From Nematopogon swammerdamellus (taxonomy: Eukaryota; Arthropoda; Insecta; Lepidoptera; Adelidae), in NCBI GenBank assembly GCA_946902875.1, contig OX336342.1:13695523-13759522 (forward strand): a stretch of DNA of 64,000 nt. The letters are read 5' to 3'. Position numbers and translations under genes: made by a program. How positions within the stretch are numbered: the stretch's first letter is position 1; the number at the start of each line of letters is the position of its first letter. A model generated the notes under the pieces. That model was not told the DNA's origin and did no database searches. It saw nothing but the letters and a program-made list of their open reading frames with translations. Positions 34,305 to 44,392 of the stretch are shown piece after piece.

Positions 34305-34600
34305 AAATTAATATATACTTTATTGCACAAAAGAAGTGAAAAAAGGCAGAATTAAAGCCTAAAGGCATTATCTACCAGTCATGATTGGGATTGTTGGTAA
34401 GGTATGGATAGTGCGAAATGAAATGAAAAAAAATTTAAAAATTCAAAATAAAAAAACTTACACAAAATAACATACAATTAAATAAATTAATAAAATATAT
34501 ACTTAAAGGTTACATAATACTCATATTAAAACATTTTTTCCACGAAAATATATGTACATAATAGTAGTTTTTTATGAACTCGTAGTCATGTCATGTCCCT
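34305..34600 (-). mobile_element. Probable retrotransposon 3' UTR fragment
   Basis: Begins ATATATACTTTATTGCACAA and continues GGCATTATCTACCAGTCATG, AT-rich throughout. I recognise this layout (minus-strand AATAAAGTATAT end, then a GGC-TTATCTNCCAG block) from lepidopteran CR1-like 3' ends. No coding part remains. Confidence 0.45.
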
Positions 34601-34609
34601 TTTACCTTT

Positions 34610-36112
34610 TACCTTTCGTAGAGGTGCTACGCCGATTTAATTAACTAGTAGACTTGGTATGCCGCTTTCGTTTATTTAGTAAAGATGTTACATTGCTTTT
34701 AATAAAATAGTCGACTTGCTCCGCCGCTCTTCTTTATTTCGTAGAGGTGCTACGTCGATTTAATTAACTAGTATACTTGCGTGTGCCGCTTTCGTTTATT
34801 TAGTAAAGATGTTACATTGCTTTTATTAAAATAGTCGACTTTCTCCGCCGCTCTTCTTTATTTCGTAGAGGTGCTACGTCGATTTAATTAACTAGTAGAC
34901 TCGCGTGTGCCGCTTTCATTTATTTAGTAAAGATGTTACATTGCTTTTAATAAAATAGTCGACTTGCTCCGCCGCTCTTCTTTATTTCATAGAGGTGCTA
35001 CGTCGATTTAATTAACTAGTATACTTGCGTGTGCCGCTTTCGTTTATTTAGTAAAGATGTTACATTGCTTTTAATAAAATAGTCGACTTGCTCCGCCGCT
35101 CTTCTTTATTTCGTAGAGGTGCTACGTCGATTTAATTAACTAGTAGACTTGCGTGTGCCGCTTTCGTTTATTTAGTAAAGATGTTACATTGCTTTTAATA
35201 AAATAGTCGACTTGCTCCGCCGCTCTTCTTTATTTCGTAGAGGTGCTACGTCGATTTAATTAACTAGTAGACTTGCGTGTGCCGCTTTCGTTTATTTAGT
35301 AAAGATGTTACATTGCATTTAATAAAAAAAAATTTTTTTTATTGAAACTGACACAGTTGTCTACATCACCTACAACATCCGTGATGTCAGCCCATAACAC
35401 CGGGTGAACTAGGTGCCACGTCAGTGCTTCCCTTCGGTCGTGCCGGCTACACTGTAAAATAGTCGACTTGCTCCGCCGCTCTTCTTTATTTCGTAGAGGT
35501 GCTACGCCGATTTTATTAACTAGTAGACTTGGTATGCCGCTTTCGTTTATTTAGTAAAGATGTTACATTGCTTTTAATAAAATAGTCGACTTGCTCCGCT
35601 GCTCTTCTTTATTTCGTAGAGGTGCTACGTCGATATAATCAACCGCTTTCGTTTATTTGGTAAATATGTTACTTTGATTTTAATTAAATAGACGACTTTG
35701 TACACCGCTCTTGTTTATTTTGTAGAGGTGCTACATCGATTTATTTAAATAGACGACTTGCTACGCCGCTCTTCTTTATTTCGTAGAGGTGCTACATAGA
35801 TTTGATTAACTGGTATAGGTGCTATGCTGCTCTCGTTTCTTTCGTTATTTCGTAGAGACGGTGCTCTCTTTCATTTCGGAGAAGTTTTACATCGCTTTTA
35901 ACTAGTAGACTTGCTAGGCTGCTCTCGTTTATTTCGTAGAAGTGCTATATCGATATCAATTAACTAGTAGACGTGCTACAAAGCTCTCTTTCATTTCGGA
36001 AAAGTAGCGGCATGGCAATGCCGCTCTCGTTTATTTCGATTTAGACTCGATGTAGAGTTTTTGTCTATTTGTAGACATGCTACGTCGCTTTCGGCTGGTT
36101 CGTAGAGACACG
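34610..36112 (+). repeat. 124-bp dimeric minisatellite (about 8 good units plus degenerate tail)
   Basis: CGTAGAGGTGCTACG-type words start at 34617, 34740, 34864, 34988, 35112, 35236, 35492 and 35615, giving a 123-124-bp period apart from the step that holds a SINE. Each unit has two related ~62-bp halves: TAGTCGACTTGCTCCGCCGC with TTCGTAGAGGTGCTACGTCG, and TAGTAGACTTGCGTGTGCCG with TTAGTAAAGATGTTACATTG. To the right of 35700 the units become divergent with ~61-bp spacing. There is no coding frame. Confidence 0.9.
35327..35454 (-). mobile_element. tRNA/5S-hybrid SINE, copy S2 (3' part) in the minisatellite
   Basis: About 128 bp of SINE 3' sequence (CTACATCACCTACAACATCC, GTGATGTCAGCCCATAACAC) with a T-rich tail. 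It lies between two halves of one minisatellite unit, flanked by TAAAA on each side, a probable short target duplication. Confidence 0.85.
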
Positions 36113-37524
36113 GCTTGTAAGCCAGTAAATAAAATAAATTTTAGGTACATCTTGTTCACTAGATTGTTTTATATTTGGTTTATGTGATATAAATTAAACA
36201 TGCAGTAGGTGTCCAAAAATATTCTTCAAATTGGTTGCTTCTATTTATTGTAGCAACATTTATCGCGGCGGCGGAGGCGCCGCCGCAGCGTACTCATTCA
36301 AGCACGATGAGAATTACGACAGCAAATTTCCCTGAGTTTATGCCAAATTTAATCGATTACCGTCCCGCATTGACGGCACTTCGGAAGCACACTGGGGCTT
36401 CACGTGCCCCAAAACCTGAATAGAGACGCCCCAAAGACTAATCGAATAGCGGCCGGAGGCGGCCTGAAAATCGTCCTCCGCGGACCGATCGATCTTCAGC
36501 GGGATTGCGGGCTTTATGGGTCTTAATAAAAGCCAGCAAATTTAATATAAAACGTGCAACAATATTAGGCACATTCTCCGCGAAACGGCTATGTGTTACG
36601 CGCGAAACGCTGGAGCAATTGCCGGAGGAGAAATCGGTGATAACTTCCAAAATGTGCTGTGGGACATTTTATTTTAGAGATGTAAAACGGGGTAGCTGTT
36701 TGGCTTTTTACAGATTTTTCGGAACATCCGTCCATTTAGGTATGTTTTTCATTTGCAGCGCATTGTTGCTGTGGAATAAAATTATTGTATAGTAGGAGGT
36801 ACGTTGGTAGTGCGCTGCAGTGAGGGATGTTAAACTGTTAAGGACTTGCCCAATTTAATATTTCTAAGTATACATATAAGATATATATATAAGATATATT
36901 TTTAAATTCATTACTGTTTTATTATTCCTTATAAATATATAATGTTTAGAATCGCTGCATCTGATGTTGAAAGATACTTAAAAAACTGGAGCAATATAAA
37001 CTTACACTGACAATTTTATAATAACTTCTCTCGACATTTATTTCAGAAGAGAAATTTCTTCATTGCGATTTTTTAGCCGTGAAAACTAAACTAAGAGACT
37101 TACACGCGTGTGTGTGTATATCATCCGGTGCCGCCGCCGCGGCTGTGTCCTCTCGGTGCGGCGGCCGCTATCGACGCGCTAAGCTTTTCAAATCCGTTTT
37201 CCTGAAGCTTTCAGCGGCGCTCGGGGGCGCGGCGGAGCGCGGCAGGGCGGCGGCGGAGCGGCGGGGCCTGGCGCAGTGGCTGCCGGATAAGGTCGTTGAA
37301 AAGGCAAAAAATAACAATCAATCCTAAAGTGCTCGTAACGCTTTGATCCTCGGTTTCACCGTTACTTTGTTAGTGTTGCTTATTTTGCATTATATATTTT
37401 GTTATATGAATGAGACGAATTCGAGGAAATAAGTAACGTTGAACTAAATATTTCTTTCAACATAAAGTAACAAGTTATACACCTAGTACCCATATTATAG
37501 AGAAAAAAAAGCTCTCTGAAGACA
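36113..37524. other. Unique stretch, possibly regulatory
   Basis: 36235-36660 is base-balanced, with GCGGCGGCGGAGGCGCCGCC and several ATTA/TTAAT words. 37120-37290 is CpG-rich. Open frames here look like by-products of GC-rich sequence and show no domain. Confidence 0.35.
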
Positions 37525-37960
37525 TTTTTTTTTTTTTTTTTTTTTATGGAAACTGACACGGTTGGCTACATCACCTACAACATCCGTGATGTCAGCCCAT
37601 AACACCGGGTGAACTAGGTGCTATGTCAGTGCTTCCCTTCATTTCGCGCCGGCTACACTGAACTGGACGGAAAACACGAACTATTTACATAGCCGTTTCG
37701 ACCGACGTTTCGCTCAGTGCGGTGGTACCAACCCGGCCGGGATAAACCCTACCACCCAGTGAGGTAAGAAGGGAAGGGACCTACAGTTTAACGTGGAATC
37801 CGAACCACGGTCAGCCTCCAACGGTCGGGCGGTCACCCATCCAATAACTGACCGCACCACTGAGCTGCCGAGGCTGACGATCCCTTAGTCGACTTTTACG
37901 ACATGCGACGGGGAGAGATGCAGTGGGGCTATTCTTTTTAAGTACCGACCCCACACGGTA
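37525..37960 (-). mobile_element. tRNA/5S-hybrid SINE, copy S3 with 5' head module
   Basis: A poly-T tail (37525-37545) is followed by the full body to the CCTCGGCAGCTCAGTGG box (near 37876). The 5S-like centre is shortened. Upstream on the minus strand is a further ~85-bp head (GTGGGGTCGGTACTTAAAAA, TCTCTCCCCGTCGCATGTCG, GTCGACTAAGGGAT). This head is also the start of the SINE-like element at 40286, so the copy is a two-module composite. Confidence 0.85.
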
Positions 37961-38505
37961 CAGATTTTCAGATCATAGGCAAAAATATCTTCTTTAGCGA
38001 TTTCCCGTAGTCCTTTCCAAGCGTCACTTCACAATTTTCATAATCACATTTAAGTCACGTAAAATACGGCGCACCTTGATATCGGCGCCCGAGTCGAGGG
38101 GATCTTCCGCGTTCTGACATCCCTTGACAGAGGTCTGTAGGACGGACTGCGCGCGGCGACGGTGTCGCGACCAGCTATAAATATGTTTTATTGCTTCCAG
38201 GCTATCGCTGTATCCGCTCCGCCGTAAATTTATACATCCCAAACGCGATTATCGAGTCCCGGGCTAAATTTATATTTCTGCGATGCATACGAGGACTTCG
38301 CCGGCCAACATGTACCGGGAGTCTCGTGAAGAGCGACCGAGCCGACATAAATGTCCGACATGAGAAGATAAAAGGTTTTCTATGAAAATTAAAGGTTAAG
38401 AAATAAACATGACATATTTAACTGTAAGCCTCAATACACCGTAATAGATAGTTAAAACTTCAGCGAGCTAGGCAATTATTAATTAATATTGTTCATTGCA
38501 CTCAA
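37961..38505. other. Unique non-coding block
   Basis: 38030-38390 is base-balanced, repeat-free and contains TATAAAT and ATTA words; possible conserved element. The minus frame at 38024-38242 lacks a recognisable domain. Confidence 0.35.
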
Positions 38506-39474
38506 TATACAGGGTGTATCAGGATAGATACAGAGAAACTTCAGGAATAGAAAGTACTCATTATTAGAAGAAGAAAATCCTTATCACTCAAATCGAAATT
38601 CCGTTGTTTTTTTGGTCATACAAAAGTTGGAAATTGTAATAAAAACTCGATGGACAGTGAGACTGCAGAGTGCAGTGAACTAATTCAGTCCTCTTTTTCT
38701 TTTGAGGTTTTTTTTTTTTTTTTTTATGGAACCTGACACGGTTGGCTACATCACCTACAACATCCGTGATGTCAGCCCATAACACAGGGTGAACTAGGTG
38801 CCAAGTCAGTGCTTCCCTTCATTTCATGTCGGCTACACTAAACTGGACGGAAAACACGAACTATTTACATAGCCGTTTCGACCGACGTTTCGTTCAGTGC
38901 GGTGGTACCAACCCGGCCGGGATAAACCCTACCACCTAGTAAGGTAAGAAGGGAAGGGACCTACAGTTTAACGTGGAATCCGAACCACGGTCAGCCTCCA
39001 ACGGTCGAGCGGTCACCCATCCAATCACTGACCGCGCTCAGCGTTGCTTAATAACAGTTGACTAACCAACCGCGCCACTGAGCTACCGAGGCTGACGAAT
39101 TTTCTTATCCCTTAGTCGACTTTTACGACATGCGACGGGGAGAGATGCAGTGGGGCTATTCTTTTTAAGTACCGACCCCACACGGAACAGAACTCATTGG
39201 ACATTGAACTTTCAGTGTTGGAATTTACCTACACGCAGTTCAATTGTACTAGTTATGTATGCAACCTACCCATTTTTATTCATGAGTTAGAATTTATTCT
39301 TTATTTAATAAAGGCGGCCGTTAACCATCCACCAAATCTTGAAGAATAGATTTTCACCAAAAAGTACTGTAAAATTATCGAATCTGGGAAAAAGTTTCAG
39401 AGCTTTTCGTCTTCAAATACGGGCCCCTTTCGAACCCTGAAGCTTCGAAAAAATACCCTGATACATCCTGTATA
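38506..39474. mobile_element. TIR element with TATACAGGGTGTATCAGG ends, split by a SINE
   Basis: The left end is TATACAGGGTGTATCAGG (38506-38523), the right end CCTGATACATCCTGTATA (39457-39474). They are inverted with one mismatch, so a TA target duplication is possible. Own sequence is about 38506-38707 and 39186-39474, roughly 490 bp without the SINE. The left part is shared with 6456-6620. The ends resemble Tc1/mariner-type MITEs. There is no transposase. Confidence 0.75.
38708..39185 (-). mobile_element. tRNA/5S-hybrid SINE, copy S4, longest copy
   Basis: About 478 bp. On the minus strand: head CCGTGTGGGGTCGGTACTT and GTCGACTAAGGGATAAG, then CAGCCTCGGTAGCTCAGTGG (A-box-like), TTATTAAGCAACGCTGAGCG and GGTCAGTGATTGGATGGGTG (5S-like), GGTTCGGATTCCACG (B-box-like), body and poly-A (T18 at 38708-38725). 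This is the best template for the composite family. It lies inside the TIR element and is therefore younger than it. Confidence 0.88.
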
Positions 39475-40285
39475 ATGAAAGAACTCATCTTCGAGGCGAG
39501 ATGGGAGGAAGATTGTTATCTTCTTATAGTTTTCGACATACGTTGCGAGTTCTCATTTCACAGCTCGTTTCAAAAGAAAGCTCTCGCCGGGCGCCATGTT
39601 TCAGAATGTAGACGGTGTGCATAGCATATTGTTTACCCTCATTAATGTTCCTCCGCGTTTTAGATTTCATTTACTAATTTACTCGAGTTCGGGCTTGAAA
39701 AAATCCAGTGAAATCTAAAGCTCATTACTGGACGAGCCCGTAACAATCGGCCCGTGCGCGTTGCGAGGTCGGGCAAGATTACAGTAACAAGGGTCCCGGC
39801 GGCCCGCACCCACCCCCGCCGCCGCCCGCCGCCGCCGCGGCGCCGCCGCACCGACATGCCGCTTCATAACGGATTATGGACGTAGATGTCACGAGCGACG
39901 GTCTAATTTCCTCGGCGGCCATTCTGGACGCGATAATCCCGCGGGGACTTGCGGACTGTCGACTAAACATTATCGCAGGTGACGGGCGACGGACGAGCGA
40001 ACGGGGCGCCCGTACATATTACCCTAATGTACACACACTCTAACACACTCTGTACACTATAGCATACACGATTTGATATTCCCTTGTCCCACACTGCAGC
40101 AGGTTCGTTTGATCGAGTGTATAGATAGTCGACATTAAAAACATATTAGAATTTTGTAATCAGGATCTATGTGAGTAAATCCTCGCGTAAACCTTCGCTT
40201 ATTATATTTGTATTTTAAGTTTACTTTCCCGGTTATACGTTTTTTAAAACCCTCGTTTGGGATTAACTCTATATATTGCAAAATA
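39475..40285. other. Unique stretch with GCC-rich island
   Basis: 39790-39855 is a CCGCCGCCGCGG-type simple GC-rich stretch. The surrounding 39540-40000 is base-balanced. No coding frame with a recognisable domain. Confidence 0.35.
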
Positions 40286-40615
40286 TGTGGGGCCGGTACT
40301 TAAAAAGAATTGCCCCACTGCATCTCTCCCCGTGTATGTCGTAAAAGGCGACTAAGGGATAAGGACAAGATGCCGTGCTAAAGGGCGACGGGCTCGCCAC
40401 CTCTCACCTTGGCACGGTAATTCCACCGAGTCGTGCAGCAAGTGGGTCTTCGTGCCTTACTTGCTGCTTTATCAAATTAATCTTGTTCGAATACTTTGCG
40501 AAACGTGGTTTTCGGTGTTGTGCTGTAATTTATCAGAGTTCTTGCAGCACAACACCGATTACTTTGCTTACCCCGATTGTCGGGATTCAGTGTGTGTGAT
40601 ATGTATGTATGTATG
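40286..40615 (+). mobile_element. SINE-like element E1 with (GTAT)n tail
   Basis: Starts TGTGGGGCCGGTACTTAAAA, with CATCTCTCCCCGTGTATGTC and AAAAGGCGACTAAGGGATAA. Its middle has CACCTTGGCACGGTAATTCC. The 3' part has inverted TCGGTGTTGTGCTG/CAGCACAACACCGA words, then TTACCCCGATTGTCGGGAT and a GTAT repeat. The 3' part recurs alone at 56280-56388 with a target duplication, the 5' part at 40981-41148 (reverse). I could not find clear Pol III boxes. Confidence 0.7.
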
Positions 40616-40782
40616 TTTTTTGAGGGCACATATACGAGTAGGTATTATTATAGGCAGGAGCAACATTGCATACCTGCACGCTGGGCTTACCGTGGAGTGC
40701 TGTGGATGCGTACCGACCGGTTCTGCAGATCTTTCCTCTGCAGAACTGGTAAACTCTATAAAGCTCTCCCTGCCCATATATT

Positions 40783-40809
40783 CCCCCCCCCCCCCCCCCC
40801 CCCCCCCCC
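40783..40809 (+). repeat. 27-base poly-C run
   Basis: Uninterrupted C27 at the left edge of a Jockey-like 3' end. It may be length-unstable or a sequencing artefact and can form a G-quadruplex on the minus strand. Confidence 0.9.
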
Positions 40810-40972
40810 AGGTACAATCGCGGGGCGTGAATAAGTACCTAGGCATATAGGTACATAGATATATAGGCCGGAATGGCATTCGCCACCACCGCATATACGA
40901 CCGAATGTCCACGGGCGTCGTTAGACACCTTATGGATGACTCGGCGCCACATTTCGCGCTTTCAATAAAAAA
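40809..40972 (+). mobile_element. 5'-truncated Jockey-like retrotransposon 3' end
   Basis: Matches the copies at 14694 and 18280 (GGAATGGCATTCGCCACCAC, ACGACCGAATGTCCACGGGC, GGCGCCACATTTCGCGCTTT then AATAAAAAA), with a 30-bp tract of GGTACATAGATATATAGG-type sequence inserted. Confidence 0.7.
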
Positions 40973-40980
40973 GTACGCAT

Positions 40981-41148
40981 GAAGACCCACCTGCTTTGTG
41001 ACTCGGTGGAAGGACCGTGCCAAGGTGAGACGTGGGTAACCTATTCCCTTTTAGAACGGCTTCTTGTTCATATCCCTTAGTCGCCTTTTACGACATGCAC
41101 GGGGAGAGATGCAGTAGGGTTATTATTTTTAAGTACCGGTCCCACATG
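40981..41148 (-). mobile_element. SINE-like element E2, 5' part only
   Basis: Reverse complement of the first ~150 bp of E1 (CTTGGCACGGTCCTTCCACC, GCGACTAAGGGATATGAACA, CATCTCTCCCCGTGCATGTC, ACCGGTACTTAAAAATAATA). With E1 it forms a large inverted repeat around the Jockey-like piece. Confidence 0.75.
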
Positions 41149-42175
41149 GTCACGAGATAATAAAACTAACTTAGAAACATAAATTAAATACCTTACTGAC
41201 CTAGGGCACACGAACAAGATTGACAGCTGGCTGGCTACAACGCGATTCCCAGTAGTCGTTCTAATTTGGCGATTATTTATTTATGAACCTGTTAATTGTT
41301 AACGATATACCTATTATTTTGTTATGCGGTATAAATATATTAAGCTAAAGTAATTAACTACATAAAATATATTATTTCAAGCCTGCTTCAAATGTTTAAT
41401 CTAAGTTAGTTGGTACTAGGTCTGAACTCGTGAGCTCAAGTGACATCCGGCACGACACGGTTTTCTCAAGGACAGATTCGCACCGGTACTGTCGCGTAGG
41501 TACTTAATATAATTTCCACCGCATACGCGAGAAATACACAATCCACCGAAAATTTTCTTTATTGAAATATGGCCAAAAATAAGGCAATTTTGGAGTTTTC
41601 TGGTCACGCAGGCTACGGAAGCATACAATTCTTGGTAGTTCAGTGACTGCTTTATCCCAACGCCTCTTCGCAGCAATTGTTCGCTGTGTAAATTTATCTT
41701 CCTGTTTTATTCCAAGTACCTATAGGTGAAAATTTAAGTATTTCAAAGTTAATCAGACTTTTTTTATTTATTCAGCTGTGCTCGCCAAGTTGTCATAAAA
41801 GCCGCACTACGCGCGCTTCATGTTGGTTGCTGCATGATAAGGACATAATTAGCTGAGAACTGCGTATTTCTATTTGTAATTATTTTGGAATCCACTTTCA
41901 TTATTAGAAAATAGTCCTGAACGAGTCACAAGAAATATTTTAATAACCCTTTTTCACCAAAAAGTTAATTTTGCATTACGAGTATATGAAAAAGTCAATA
42001 AGATTAACAACCACGATCATAAACAAAATGAGTGTTGTGGGAAGTAGAACAGCAAAAGTGACTGAGCGCGACAGTTATTCCACCTAGAATTAAGTGATAG
42101 CAGCGTAGAGAACATTGTAACAGAAGAATGATTATTGGGCTGATGCCCAGAACCGACAAGAGCTCATTCGTGTGA
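41149..42175. other. AT-rich non-coding stretch
   Basis: No gene or repeat recognised. Confidence 0.4.
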
Positions 42176-42428
42176 GATTTGCTTACCACCACGGAATTGA
42201 ATAAGCTTAAAAAAAACACTTATTTTTTTCTCTCGTATTTTTTCGAGATAATCGCCATTAAAAGGTCTGTTTCCGATGTTGGACAAGGTTTTGGCGACCC
42301 TTTCCTAACTCATAAAACCTCGATTATCTCGAAAAATACCAGTAGTAAGAAAAATGCAAGTGAACTTTTTTGGAAACTTTTTTAAAACGAATCCTGTGGC
42401 AAATCCGGTCGAACGGGGACACCCTGTA
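42176..42428. mobile_element. TIR element with TTCGACCGGATTT ends, copy B
   Basis: On the minus strand it begins ACAGGGTGTCCCCGTTCGACC and GGATTTGCCACAGGATTC. The core includes AACATCGGAAACAGACC as in the 22.8-kb copy. The left end keeps only TTTGCTTACCACCACGG, so the outermost ~15 bases are missing there. Two complementary CGAGATAATCG words lie inside. Confidence 0.72.
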
Positions 42429-43032
42429 TATAGCTGCGACTGATTCGCAGCTATATATTTGGACGTTCACAGAATTTTTATTGCTCGAGAGCGAGTTAAC
42501 TTCGTTCCCATAACTACCTATGCTGAGACAATAAATTCAATTTTAATTTTTTTTAAACAGAGACTCACTACCAAAATATGTTGCCGACAGCGTTTCGTAG
42601 ACACTGTGCTCTTATCTAGTACCTATGTACAACATTAAAATAAAGAACTTATCAAACAATAAATTAACCATTTCTTAACAGCTACGAAAAGCCACAGAGT
42701 TTTGTCAAAGAAATATTAATTTTTATTTTCGTAATTGTATAAAACCTAATGAACTTCGTAAAAAATATCTACAATTGAACAACATCCATATTTAAAATAA
42801 AACAAAACAATAGAAATTAAGATAAAAAATAAAAAATAAAAAACATAAAAAAAATCTGACAATACATTTACCCGTGACTTTCATGTACATCTTTATGTTA
42901 CCAGTCGAATTCCACTATTTAGAATCCAGTCAGTCATGGCCGTACGTGGACTGTCTTCGTCAGAAGACAGGTTAAGGTCAGTTTTAGTATATCGGACGGG
43001 TACAGCCGTAGGATCTAAATAAGTCATCTCAC
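42429..43032. other. AT-rich non-coding stretch
   Basis: No repeat or gene recognised; A-rich at 42780-42850. Confidence 0.35.
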
Positions 43033-43294
43033 CGGCTGAGCCGCCTGACAGAAGTCATTACTGTCCGCCGAGCTAGCGGAGGAGGCGGGGTGGCATTCGA
43101 GCACAGGAGACATTCTGTGTGCGAGTCCCTCAGTAGTTAACACAGTAGGTACATAGAGGTAGGCGTCGTCTGCGGCGTTGTTGTGAGCAGATAGCGGCGG
43201 CACGGGGAGACAAAGTTTTCTCATTTCACGCAGCAGGACTGTCGCGGTGTCGTCGACGCGACGCGATGTTCTCCGCTCGGACGCGGTCCGTTTC
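43033..43294 (-). CDS. Candidate host exon, product unknown
   Basis: This is the only place outside transposons where an open frame, splice-like borders and protein-like composition coincide. On the minus strand a pyrimidine-containing stretch ends TATTGTGGCAG| (acceptor-like). About 87 open codons follow, among them RKLCLPVPPLSAHNNAADD and HPASSASSADSNDFCQAAQ. A GTGAGA donor-like site comes directly after CAGCCG. The open frame itself is longer (to 43431), so the exon borders are a guess. I do not recognise the peptide and saw no neighbouring exon in a matching phase. It may be chance in a GC-richer stretch. Confidence 0.25.
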
Positions 43295-44392
43295 CTGCCA
43301 CAATAGAGGCTTAGGGAGCGACAGAGCATTGTCAGCCGAGTCGTAGGTCGGCGGAAAGCTGAGGAAAATCCTACTAGTGATTTTATAACGACCGAACTGC
43401 TGTTCGAAGAGAAAGCGTACGTATGTGCCACTCTTTATTTGTTCGAGTACCCAGTGATCCACTGTACTGAGTACTGACAGATAGGGAAACATTTAAAATA
43501 CTCAACAGAACATACATTTCTGGAAGAGTTCAGAACGAAGAACGTGTGGCGAGTGTAACACAGGCTTCTCAATAATTAGTTTCACAGCTCGGCGAGGCAC
43601 TGCGTCGTACAGAGACGGATTCTTGTCATCCATCCACTGCTAATACAGTTTCGAGTTTCCGTCCCGCGGGCCAGCGAGACGCAGCGCGGTGGTGGTAGGA
43701 AGAGCGGGGACGGGGACGGGGGGAAGGGGGGAAGGGGGGGGGGGGGCGCCTCGTCGCGAAGTCGTGTCGCGATGGATCGAGTTACAGGAGTGAGGGTTAT
43801 CAGCCTGACATGAGATCCGGCCTATTTGTTTAAGTTTGACTCGGGAGCAAGATAGATGAGGGCTGCGAGTGAAAATTAAAACTTTAGTGTGAAATGTGGT
43901 TGAATAGATTTCCCGTTTTGACAAAATACATACTATGCTCGTATAATCAGTTCACTGTCTACTGAGCTTTAGTTTTCATGAAACTACTACCTAATAAAAA
44001 CATTTCTTTTAAAAATCTAGAAATTGTTGCCAATGCCTAACACCTGTGTGAATGAAACAGCAAATATGTGCGAATTCGATCTCTCTCTTTTTTTTTACAA
44101 GATATAAAATGGAGTGACCTCAAGCGCCCTTATTAATTTAATTGGTCCATTTGGAAAGCAGTGTCGACGGGCGCGTCCTCGTGTTGACAACGGTCGGAGT
44201 CCTGTGTCCTTGAAGAGGAACGTGTTAGCGACGAGTGCCGAATGTTACAATACAATTGCGAACACAGCTCCTACAAAATGTGGAATAATCGTTGGAAATA
44301 TCGTTGCTCTACCTGCAGAATGTAAACAGTATGAGTTGGGATGAAAGAGAAAGGCAGTCAGGTGTTGTATTGTAGGTAAATATTAAACTTTT
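43295..44392. other. Unique stretch with a G-quadruplex-type tract
   Basis: The G-rich tract at 43706-43746 is described separately. The remainder shows no supported gene or repeat. Confidence 0.4.
43706..43746 (+). repeat. G-rich tract, strong G-quadruplex candidate
   Basis: Five or more runs of four or more G (GGGG-AC-GGGG-AC-GGGGGG-AA-GGGGGG-AA-G14) with two-base spacers. Confidence 0.85.

Noticed and set aside
34610..36112. CRISPR array
   Set aside because: Eukaryotic sequence; whole units are repeated with no variable spacers.
39660..39970. Arg/Gly-rich protein on the minus strand
   Set aside because: Translation of a GCC simple repeat, with two overlapping frames equally open.
40452..41023. 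Overlapping open frames of 76-151 codons on both strands
   Set aside because: They cross a C27 run and SINE/LINE fragments; the proline or glycine runs are translated poly-C.
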